Below, piece by piece: positions 35,303-42,825 of a stretch of DNA of 64,000 nucleotides. The notes beneath the pieces are model-generated. The model was not told the origin of the DNA. It ran no database searches and saw only the letters and a list, made by a program, of their open reading frames with translations. Origin of the DNA: Oscillospiraceae bacterium (lineage in GTDB: Bacteria; Bacillota; Clostridia; Oscillospirales; Ruminococcaceae). Position numbers and translations under genes: made by a program. Each line of letters starts with the position of its first letter. Position 1 is the stretch's first letter. The stretch covers positions 124,001 to 188,000 of the forward strand of contig JAHYZA010000005.1 of assembly GCA_019424695.1 (NCBI GenBank), given 5' to 3'.

Positions 35303-35370
35303 CGCATTGCGTTGTTTTTTTGTGCCTTTTTTCAAACGGAAGAGGGTTAGAAAACATAAAACGCAATGCG
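35303..35370 (+). promoter_or_regulatory. rpsB leader with long-range 11-bp pairing
   Basis: CGCATTGCGTT (35303-35313) is exactly complementary to AACGCAATGCG (35360-35370), enclosing 46 bases that include a T7 run and a T6 run. A GGAGGG follows the right arm at once, and the true ribosome binding site TTGGAGG comes about 20 bases later. This fits a folded 5' leader of a ribosomal protein operon, possibly bound by S2. No named Rfam family is claimed. Confidence 0.55.
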
Positions 35371-35404
35371 GAGGGTAAAACTAAATTTATTGGAGGAAAC
35401 AATT

Positions 35405-36133
35405 ATGGCAGTCGTATCTATGAAACAGCTCCTGGAGGCCGGCGTTCACTTTGGTCATCAGACCCGCCGCTGGAACCCCAAGATGGCGAAGTACATCTTC
35501 ACCGAGCGCAACGGCATCTACATCATCGACCTGCAGAAGACCGTGAAGAAGCTGGATGAGGCTTACAACTTCGTCCGCGACACCGCTGCTGAAGGCGGCG
35601 AGATCCTGTTTGTCGGCACCAAGAAGCAGGCTCAGGAGTCCATCCGCGACGAGGCTACCCGCTGTGGCATGCACTATGTCAACGCTCGCTGGCTGGGCGG
35701 TATGCTGACCAACTTCCGCACCATCCGCAAGCGCATCGACCGTATGGAGCAGCTGAAGAACATGCAGGCTGACGGTACCTTCGACCTGCTGCCCAAGAAG
35801 GAAGTTGTCAAGCTCGAACTCGAGATGGAGAAGCTGGACAAGTACCTCGGCGGTGTCAAGAACATGAAGAGCCTGCCCAAGGCCATGTTCATCGTTGACC
35901 CCCACAAGGAGCGCATTGCCGTTTCTGAGGCTCGCAAGCTGAACATCCCCATCGTTGCTATCGTCGATACCAACTGCGATCCCGATGAGATCGATTACGT
36001 GATTCCCGGCAACGACGACGCTATCCGTGCCGTCAAGCTGATCTCCGGCGCCATGGCCAATGCCGTTCTGGAAGGTAAGCAGGGCGTGCAGGAAGCTCCC
36101 GCCGCTGAGGCTGCCGAGAGCACCGAGGCCTGA
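35405..36133 (+). CDS. rpsB: 30S ribosomal protein S2
   Basis: 242 residues. MKQLLEAGVHFGHQTRRWNPKMAKYIF and FIVDPHKERIAVSEARKLNIPIVAIVDTNCDPDEIDYVIPGNDDAI-type strings are unmistakable for S2. Highly biased codon use shows strong expression. A short Ala/Glu-rich tail follows the domain. GGAGG lies 7 bases before ATG 35405. It forms the usual pair with tsf. Confidence 0.98.
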   Translation: MAVVSMKQLLEAGVHFGHQTRRWNPKMAKYIFTERNGIYIIDLQKTVKKLDEAYNFVRDTAAEGGEILFVGTKKQAQESIRDEATRCGMHYVNARWLGGMLTNFRTIRKRIDRMEQLKNMQADGTFDLLPKKEVVKLELEMEKLDKYLGGVKNMKSLPKAMFIVDPHKERIAVSEARKLNIPIVAIVDTNCDPDEIDYVIPGNDDAIRAVKLISGAMANAVLEGKQGVQEAPAAEAAESTEA

Positions 36134-36172
36134 TTCAACATAGAAGCGTAAGACAGAAAGGACAAAAAGAAT

Positions 36173-37090
36173 ATGGCTATTTCTGCAAAAGACGTTATGG
36201 AACTGCGCCGCCAGACTGACTGCGGCATGATGGAGTGCAAGAAGGCTCTGACCCAGGCTGAGGGCGACTTCGAGAAGGCTATCGAGATTCTGCGTGAGCA
36301 GGGTCTGGCCACCGCCAATAAGAAGGCTGGCCGTATCGCTGCTGAGGGCATGGTCTATGCTGTTTCTTTTGACAACTGCGCTGTTGTTGTGGAAGTCAAT
36401 GCCGAGACCGACTTCGTTGCCAAGAACGACAAGTTTGTCGAGTTCACCAAGGAACTGGCCAAGGTTGTTGCCGAGCAGAACCCTGCCGATGTTGAGGCCC
36501 TGATGGGCTGCAAGATGGGCGAGGGCACCGTTGACGATGCCCTGAAGGCTCTGATCCTGGTCATCAAGGAGAACATCAAGGTTCGTCGTTTTGCCCGTTA
36601 CGAGGGTCACTGCGCCGCTTACGTTCACGGCGGCGGCACCCACGGTGTTATCGTCAAGTTTGAGACCAGCGACGAAGTGGCTGCCAAGGCAGAGTTCGCT
36701 GCCTTCGGCAAGGATATCGCCATGCAGATTGCTGCGGCCAACCCCAGCTACCTGAACGAGGCTGCTGTCCCGGCCGAAACCATCGCCAAGGAAAAGGAAA
36801 TCATCCTCGCCCAGATGGCCAACGATCCCAAGAACGCGAACAAGCCCGATGCCATCAAGGAAAAGATGGCCATTGGCAAGCTGGGCAAGTTCTACAAGGA
36901 GAACTGCCTGGTCGATCAGGCTTTCATCAAGGACGGCAACATGGACGTCAAGAAGTATGTTGCTGACACCGCCAAGGCTCTGGGCGGCGACATTCAGATT
37001 GTCTCCTACACCCACTTCGTTAAGGGTGAGGGCCTGGAAAAGCGCAATGAGGACTTTGCTGCCGAAGTTGCTGCTGCTATGAAGCACTAA
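36173..37090 (+). CDS. tsf: elongation factor Ts
   Basis: 305 residues. The N-terminal UBA-like helix and TDCGMMECKKAL and ETDFVAKND are the EF-Ts signatures that contact EF-Tu. It recycles EF-Tu by GDP release. AAAGGA precedes the ATG. Transcribed with rpsB and ended by the terminator at 37112. Confidence 0.98.
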   Translation: MAISAKDVMELRRQTDCGMMECKKALTQAEGDFEKAIEILREQGLATANKKAGRIAAEGMVYAVSFDNCAVVVEVNAETDFVAKNDKFVEFTKELAKVVAEQNPADVEALMGCKMGEGTVDDALKALILVIKENIKVRRFARYEGHCAAYVHGGGTHGVIVKFETSDEVAAKAEFAAFGKDIAMQIAAANPSYLNEAAVPAETIAKEKEIILAQMANDPKNANKPDAIKEKMAIGKLGKFYKENCLVDQAFIKDGNMDVKKYVADTAKALGGDIQIVSYTHFVKGEGLEKRNEDFAAEVAAAMKH

Positions 37091-37111
37091 TCATCCCACT
37101 TAGGAAAAAGT

Positions 37112-37150
37112 AAAAAAGGACTGCCGGTGAAACGCTGGCGGTCCTTTTTT
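37112..37150 (+). terminator. intrinsic terminator after tsf
   Basis: A6GGACTGCC (37112-37125) pairs with GGCGGTCCT6 (37137-37150) with one T-G pair; 11-base loop. Confidence 0.88.
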
Positions 37151-37202
37151 GTTTAGCCTCCTGGATCTCTGCCAAGACTAGCAGTGAATGGAGGCGTTCC
37201 TT

Positions 37203-38846
37203 ATGTCTTTACGGCGGCTGTTGTTGTTGGAGGTGGCGCTTGTTCTTGTAGCAGGAGTTGCCTTGAGCCGTGTGCTGTGGATCGGTACCGATACCATTTA
37301 CGCCGCCAATGCCGGCGCACAAACGGGACATTCCACGGAATTGCCCCGCACCCGCGGGAATTTTTATGACAGGGACGGCAAACTTTTGACGGGGTACACG
37401 CCAGAATGGTATGCGTTATGTATTCCTGGAGACGCAAGCTACGCTACACTTTTTCCCTATGTTTCGTATGCCGAGCAGGCTGAACTGTATGAGAAGCGCA
37501 ACACGTCTTCGCCATTTCTGATACGTGTCGGGCAGGATTTAAGTGCGAAGGGAATTCCGACCTACCAAAGTAACCGACGTTATCTGCCTGCTCCCATCGC
37601 CGTTCATCTGCTGGGGTATCTTGACGGTGAAGGACAGGGGGTTTCCGGGCTTGAGTCCGCTTATGATGATGTTTTGTCCCGTTCGGGGGACGAAGCGGTG
37701 GTTTCCTGCTTCACTACGGCACAAGGGCGACTGATGGAGGGGGACACCCCCACTTTACAAGTGCAGAGCAGGGGAACCGGTCAAGGTGTGGCTGTAACGC
37801 TGGATGCCGATATACAGCGAATGTGTGAAGCTGTTGCCGGTTTGACCATGACGCGGGGGTGCATCGTGGTAATGGATACCCAGACGGGGGATATTCTGGC
37901 CAGCGTCAGCATGCCGGCGTATGACCCTGAAAATGTGGCCAGGAGTATTCAGGCAAACGATACTTCGCTGATCAACCGGACGTTCAATGCGTTCAGTGCG
38001 GGATCTGTCTTCAAAGTGATCCTGGCTGCGGCTGCGTACGAAAAGGGTCTGGACTGGTTCACCCATGAATGCACCGGAAGTGTGGAGGTGGCGGGGCAGA
38101 CCTATCGTTGTGCACAGGGGCGTGCTCACGGAGAAGTCAATTTGCGTGGCGCGCTGGAACAGAGCTGCAACTGCTATTTCGTGGAACTGGGCCGAATTTT
38201 GGGCGGCGATACCATTCTGTCCGAGGCTGAGAAGTTTGGCTTCGGAAAAGTTTGTGCGGTAGCCCCCGGTTTGAAAAGCGGTGCGGGCGTTGTGCCGGAT
38301 GCCGAAGCGTTGGAAAATGCGGGGCAGCTGGCATTGTTCAGCTTCGGACAGGGCGGTTTAACGGCAACGCCTTTGCAGATCACGGCCATGATGAATACCG
38401 TAGCGGACGGTGGTGTCTACCATACACCGCGACTGGTGCGGGGCGTGGTGGATGCGTCCTTCCAACTGGTGGAACCGCTGCAGGTCCCTGAAAGCGAATC
38501 TGTCTGTAGTTCGGATACGGCACGTGTTCTGCGCAGCATGTTGCAATCTGTCGTTACGGATGGAATCGGAGCAGATGCCACGCCGCAGGAAGGAAGCGCC
38601 GGCGGGAAAACCGGAACCGCACAGACCGGGCAGTTTGACGAAAACGGAGAAGAACTTCTTAATTACTGGTTCACGGGATTTTATCCCGCAGAATCTCCCC
38701 GCTATACAATTACGGTGTTGCAGGATGGCATTCTCGAACCGGCGTATTCAAGTGCTGCCATTTTTGCCAGGGTCGTAAATTCTTTGCACGTATTTGATGG
38801 GGACGAAAACGTGCAAACGGCGGAAACCGCTGTAAAAAGCAGTTGA
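37203..38846 (+). CDS. class B penicillin-binding protein (transpeptidase)
   Basis: 547 residues. One N-terminal membrane helix is followed by the dimerisation part (RTRGNFYDRDGKLL) and a transpeptidase domain with SVFK (active Ser268), SCN (321-323) and KTGT (469-472). It cross-links peptidoglycan; the form is close to FtsI/SpoVD but without C-terminal PASTA domains. ATG 37203 is chosen, as GGAGG stands 8 bases before it, over the ATG at 37188. A role in division or spore cortex cannot be separated from sequence alone. Confidence 0.88.
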   Translation: MSLRRLLLLEVALVLVAGVALSRVLWIGTDTIYAANAGAQTGHSTELPRTRGNFYDRDGKLLTGYTPEWYALCIPGDASYATLFPYVSYAEQAELYEKRNTSSPFLIRVGQDLSAKGIPTYQSNRRYLPAPIAVHLLGYLDGEGQGVSGLESAYDDVLSRSGDEAVVSCFTTAQGRLMEGDTPTLQVQSRGTGQGVAVTLDADIQRMCEAVAGLTMTRGCIVVMDTQTGDILASVSMPAYDPENVARSIQANDTSLINRTFNAFSAGSVFKVILAAAAYEKGLDWFTHECTGSVEVAGQTYRCAQGRAHGEVNLRGALEQSCNCYFVELGRILGGDTILSEAEKFGFGKVCAVAPGLKSGAGVVPDAEALENAGQLALFSFGQGGLTATPLQITAMMNTVADGGVYHTPRLVRGVVDASFQLVEPLQVPESESVCSSDTARVLRSMLQSVVTDGIGADATPQEGSAGGKTGTAQTGQFDENGEELLNYWFTGFYPAESPRYTITVLQDGILEPAYSSAAIFARVVNSLHVFDGDENVQTAETAVKSS

Positions 38847-38871
38847 CAAGGCTGTAAAAGGGGCATATAAT
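38843..38871 (+). promoter_or_regulatory. promoter of the alaS T-box transcript
   Basis: Consensus TTGACA (38843-38848), 17-base spacer, consensus TATAAT (38866-38871). The -35 box overlaps the stop codon of the PBP gene. Confidence 0.9.
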
Positions 38872-38877
38872 GATTCT

Positions 38878-39133
38878 GTAAAAAGGAAAATGGCGTTGAA
38901 GGGGCTAATGCCGGCCCACACAGTCCACAGAGAGGGTCCCGTATGGGTGCAAGGCGACTCGACTGCAGTACGGCAAAGCCACCCCGGAGCTTTTGGCGCT
39001 GAGCCAAACGTATTTGCGGCGTTAACGCAGAACAAAGCGGTTGCCTGTACCTGTATGGCAGGCGACAAACCGGGTGGTACCACGGAAGCGATCAGCCTTC
39101 GTCCCTGTAGAGGGGCGAGGGCTATATTTTTTT
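38878..39133 (+). promoter_or_regulatory. T-box riboswitch upstream of alaS
   Basis: A 255-base leader between a strong promoter and alaS. It holds the T-box core GGGTGGTACCACGG (39072-39085), followed by a terminator (39094-39106 with 39111-39123, four-base loop, T7). The upstream part is GC-rich and can form the large Stem I. The amino acid is inferred as Ala from the downstream gene; I could not fix the specifier codon with certainty. Uncharged tRNA-Ala would favour the antiterminator. Confidence 0.92.
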
Positions 39134-39177
39134 CATGGACCTTTTTAAATGAACCTATGGATGGGAGAACGTATTGT

Positions 39178-41838
39178 ATGCAATGGACCGGATTGAATGA
39201 ACTTCGCGAAAAGTACTTGCATTTTTTTGAGACCAAAGGTCATCTGCGCCTTGGCAGCTTTCCGCTGGTGCCGAAAGACGATCCCAGCCTGCTGCTGATC
39301 AACAGCGGCATGGCTCCGATGAAGAAGTGGTTCCTCGGCCAGGAGGAGCCGCCGCGTCATCGCGTAACCACCTGCCAGAAGTGCATCCGCACCCCGGATA
39401 TCGAGCGTGTCGGCATCACCGCACGTCACGGCACTTTCTTTGAAATGCTGGGCAACTTCAGCTTCCAGGATTACTTCAAGGAAGAAGTGATTCCCTGGGC
39501 GTGGGAGTTTCTGACCAAAGAGTTGGAAATTCCTGCCGACAAGCTGTATATTTCAGTGTATCAGGACGATGACGAAGCCTACGATATCTGGACCAAGAAA
39601 GTTGGCATTCCGGAAGATCATATGGTTCGCTTTGGCAAAGAGGACAACTTCTGGGAGCATGGTTCCGGCCCCTGCGGTCCCTGCTCGGAAATTTACTACG
39701 ACCGCGGTCCTGAGCACGGCTGCGGCAAGCCCACCTGCAAGGTCGGGTGCGACTGCGACCGCTATATGGAAATCTGGAACCTGGTGTTCAGCCAGTTCGA
39801 TTCCGACGGCAAGGGCAATTATGAGCGTTTGCCCCGTCCCAATATTGACACCGGCATGGGCCTGGAGCGCCTGGCCTGCGTGATGCAGGATGTGGGCAAT
39901 CTGTTCGAAGTCGATACGGTTGCTTCTGTGCTGCATCACGTCGAACGGATTTCCGGCAAGCATTACGGCGACAGCGAAAAGGATGATATTTCCATTCGCG
40001 TGATTACGGACCATATCCGTTCGACCGTTTTCATGGTATCGGATGGCATCCTGCCTTCCAATGAGGGCCGCGGCTACGTGCTGCGCCGCCTGTTGCGCCG
40101 TGCGGCCCGCCATGGCCGTATGTTGGGCATTGATCGTCCGTTCCTGACGGAACTCGTCGACACCGTGATCGAATCCAGCGAAGCCGGCTATCCCGAACTG
40201 CGGGAGCATGAGTCCTACATCAAAAAGGTCGTGGGTACCGAGGAAGAGCGTTTTGGCCGCACCATCGACGCGGGACTCAACATCCTGAACAACATGATTG
40301 AGGAGCGCAAGGCTGCCGGAGAAACGGTTCTGTCCGGTGCGGAGGTGTTCAAACTCAATGATACGTTTGGCTTCCCGCTGGACCTGACCAAGGAAATCGC
40401 CGCAGAAGCAGGTTTCACTGTCGATGAAGAGGCTTTCCATGCGGAGATGACCAAGCAGCGTGAGCGTGCCCGTGCAGAACGCCTGGCCAAAGATATCTCC
40501 GGTTGGAGTGCCGACCTGTTCGGTGAACTTACCGCAGATCCCACGCAGTTTGATGGCTATGAAACGCTGCGTGAAAGCGCCAAGGTGCTGGCACTTTCTG
40601 ACGGAGAGGAATTGGCTGACGCCATTGCTACGGATGAAGCCGGTGAATCCAAAGACGGCGTATTGGTTGTACTGGATCGTACTCCGTTCTATGCGGAAAT
40701 GGGCGGTCAGGTAGCCGACTACGGTTATATTACATCCGGTGAGGCAAAACTGAAAGTGACGCAGGTCAAAAAGACCCCCAAAGGATATTTTGTTCATACC
40801 TGTGCGCTGCTGGATGGTACGATCAAGGTCGGCGATCAGGTCACCGCATCGGTAGATGAAGCACGCCGCATGTCCATCTGCCGTAACCACACGGCAACGC
40901 ATCTGCTGCAGAAGGCACTTCGTGAAGTGCTGGGCGAGCATGTGCATCAGGCCGGCAGCTACCAGGATGACAAGATCACTCATTTTGACTTCACGCACTT
41001 CAGCGCTGTTACGCCGGAGGAACTGGCGGAAGTTGAACATAAGGTGAACGAGAAGATTTTTGCTTCTCTGCCCGTTGTGATTCAGAATCTGCCCATTGAA
41101 GAAGCGAAGAAGATGGGGGCAATGGCCCTGTTCGGGGAGAAATACGGCAGTGTTGTTCGCGTGGTTGATGCCGGTGGCTGGAGCACCGAGTTCTGCGGCG
41201 GTACCCACGTGCAGAATACGGCTCAGATCGGCTGCTTTAAGATTCTGAGTGAATCCAGCGTGGCTGCCGGTATCCGCCGGATCGAAGCAACGACCGGTTT
41301 TGGCGTACTGCGCCTGCTGGATGAGCGTACCGAGATGCTGAACAAGACGGCATCCGTTCTGAAGGCGAATAACCTCAAAGATGTGGCTGACCGTGCCGAA
41401 TCCATGACGGCCGAACTCAAGGAAGCCAACAAGCAGCTGGATACCCTGAAAGCTGAAATGGCAGCTGCCAAGGTGGACGGTTTGTTTGAGAATGCCGCCG
41501 ATGTGGATGGCGTGCGCATCATCTCCGCCTATCTGACCGGCACGGGTTCTGATACCCTGCGTGAAATGGTCGATAAAGTCCGTGAAAAGGCTCCCAACGC
41601 TGTCACGGTTCTGGTCGGCAGCGATGGAAATAAAACGATGATGGCCGTTGGCGTTTCGGCCAACGCCAAGGCACGCGGTCTGAAGGCTGGTGTGCTTGTC
41701 AAGAAGATCGCTGCAATTGCCGGCGGTAACGGCGGCGGCAAGCCGGACTTCGCCATGGCAGGCATTCGCGATACCAGCAAGATTGACGATGCCCTCAATG
41801 CCGTGCCTGAAATTGTCAGGGCAGAATTGAACCAGTAA
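39178..41838 (+). CDS. alaS: alanyl-tRNA synthetase
   Basis: 886 residues. The catalytic domain has GSFPLVPKDDPSLLLINSGMAPMKKWF, the editing domain has HTATH and a CGGTH motif for zinc, and a C-terminal oligomerisation domain with DHHA1-type GGGKPDFA is present. It charges tRNA-Ala and removes Ser/Gly errors. A Cys-rich insertion (CGKPTCKVGCDCDRY) near residue 180 is common in Firmicute AlaRS. GGGAG stands 11 bases before ATG 39178. Confidence 0.98.
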   Translation: MQWTGLNELREKYLHFFETKGHLRLGSFPLVPKDDPSLLLINSGMAPMKKWFLGQEEPPRHRVTTCQKCIRTPDIERVGITARHGTFFEMLGNFSFQDYFKEEVIPWAWEFLTKELEIPADKLYISVYQDDDEAYDIWTKKVGIPEDHMVRFGKEDNFWEHGSGPCGPCSEIYYDRGPEHGCGKPTCKVGCDCDRYMEIWNLVFSQFDSDGKGNYERLPRPNIDTGMGLERLACVMQDVGNLFEVDTVASVLHHVERISGKHYGDSEKDDISIRVITDHIRSTVFMVSDGILPSNEGRGYVLRRLLRRAARHGRMLGIDRPFLTELVDTVIESSEAGYPELREHESYIKKVVGTEEERFGRTIDAGLNILNNMIEERKAAGETVLSGAEVFKLNDTFGFPLDLTKEIAAEAGFTVDEEAFHAEMTKQRERARAERLAKDISGWSADLFGELTADPTQFDGYETLRESAKVLALSDGEELADAIATDEAGESKDGVLVVLDRTPFYAEMGGQVADYGYITSGEAKLKVTQVKKTPKGYFVHTCALLDGTIKVGDQVTASVDEARRMSICRNHTATHLLQKALREVLGEHVHQAGSYQDDKITHFDFTHFSAVTPEELAEVEHKVNEKIFASLPVVIQNLPIEEAKKMGAMALFGEKYGSVVRVVDAGGWSTEFCGGTHVQNTAQIGCFKILSESSVAAGIRRIEATTGFGVLRLLDERTEMLNKTASVLKANNLKDVADRAESMTAELKEANKQLDTLKAEMAAAKVDGLFENAADVDGVRIISAYLTGTGSDTLREMVDKVREKAPNAVTVLVGSDGNKTMMAVGVSANAKARGLKAGVLVKKIAAIAGGNGGGKPDFAMAGIRDTSKIDDALNAVPEIVRAELNQ

Positions 41839-41883
41839 AATATCCAACCTGTTTTTCAAATCCAGACAAAGGAGGGACAAAAG

Positions 41884-42228
41884 ATGGAAGATTGTCTGTT
41901 TTGTAAAATTGCAGCAGGGGAGATCCCTTCCAACAAATTGTACGAGGACGAAACCCTTCTCGCCTTTTACGACATTGATCCGCAGGCGCCGGTCCACTTT
42001 TTGGTGATTCCCAAGAAGCACATCGCTTCGGCCGCTGCCCTGACCGAAGACGATGCGGCGCTTCTGGGACACATCTATGCCGCCATCGCAGAGCAATGCC
42101 GGAAACTCGGTGTTGCAGAAAGCGGCTATCGCGTTGTCACCAACGTGGGCGAAGATGGTGGCCAGAGCGTGAAGCATCTGCATTTCCACGTGCTGGCGGG
42201 CCGCAGCCTGGCCTGGCCTCCGGGCTGA
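41884..42228 (+). CDS. hinT: HIT family (histidine triad) protein
   Basis: 114 residues. CLFCKIAAGEIPSNKLYEDE at the front and the triad HLHFHVLAGR near residue 98 define the HinT branch, which hydrolyses nucleoside phosphoramidates. An AAGGAGG site lies 9 bases before the ATG. It follows alaS by 45 bases, fitting the HinT role in removing aminoacyl-adenylates. Confidence 0.93.
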   Translation: MEDCLFCKIAAGEIPSNKLYEDETLLAFYDIDPQAPVHFLVIPKKHIASAAALTEDDAALLGHIYAAIAEQCRKLGVAESGYRVVTNVGEDGGQSVKHLHFHVLAGRSLAWPPG

Positions 42229-42279
42229 TTGAGCACATTCCTATCCTGATTTTTTCTACGTAGAAAGAGGTTTCCTATC

Positions 42280-42819
42280 ATGGCAGACACCTATACACTG
42301 CACATCGCCGGACTCACTCGTGAGTTGCCCATCTGCAAAGTCAATGATCACATGGACATTGCGGCCTTTATCATGTTCAGCGATGTGGAACTGACTGAGG
42401 CTTGTGCCGCCGCACTTTTGAAAAAGGCACCGGAATTCGACGTCATTCTGACGGCGGAAGCCAAGGGCATCCCTCTCGCTTACGAGATGGCTCGTCAGAG
42501 CGGTAAATATTGGATTCCTGCGCGCAAAGGTCCCAAACTTTACATGCGCGATCCGGTTGTGATCGAAGACGAATCCATCACTACGGCCGGCAAACAGGTC
42601 CTGGTCATCGACCAGAAGGACATCGACTACATGAACGGCAAGCGCATCCTGATTGTGGATGACGTGATCTCAACCGGCGGCTCGCTCCATGCCCTGGAGA
42701 CGCTGGCGTCCAAGAGTACCGGTAAAGTTGTCGGATGCTGTGCAGCCCTTGCCGAGGGAGATGCGTCCAAGCGGACCGACATCTTCTTCTTGGAGCCCCT
42801 GCCGCTTTTTATCCACTAA
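42280..42819 (+). CDS. purine-type phosphoribosyltransferase
   Basis: 179 residues. The PRPP motif ILIVDDVISTGGSL lies near residue 125 and EAKGIPLAYEMAR near 62, an adenine/xanthine-type arrangement. It would transfer phosphoribose to a purine base. It lacks the length of PyrE and the features of Hpt. The base is not known, so no gene name is given. Distances to hinT (51) and comEC (6) suggest one operon. Confidence 0.82.
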   Translation: MADTYTLHIAGLTRELPICKVNDHMDIAAFIMFSDVELTEACAAALLKKAPEFDVILTAEAKGIPLAYEMARQSGKYWIPARKGPKLYMRDPVVIEDESITTAGKQVLVIDQKDIDYMNGKRILIVDDVISTGGSLHALETLASKSTGKVVGCCAALAEGDASKRTDIFFLEPLPLFIH

Positions 42820-42825
42820 ACGAAG

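Noticed and set aside
35387..37087. 566-codon minus-strand frame opposite rpsB-tsf
   Set aside because: Val/Leu-rich mirror of highly biased ribosomal-protein codons.
39553..42189. 878-codon minus-strand frame opposite alaS
   Set aside because: Shadow of the alaS codon bias; no domain-like sequence or ribosome binding site.
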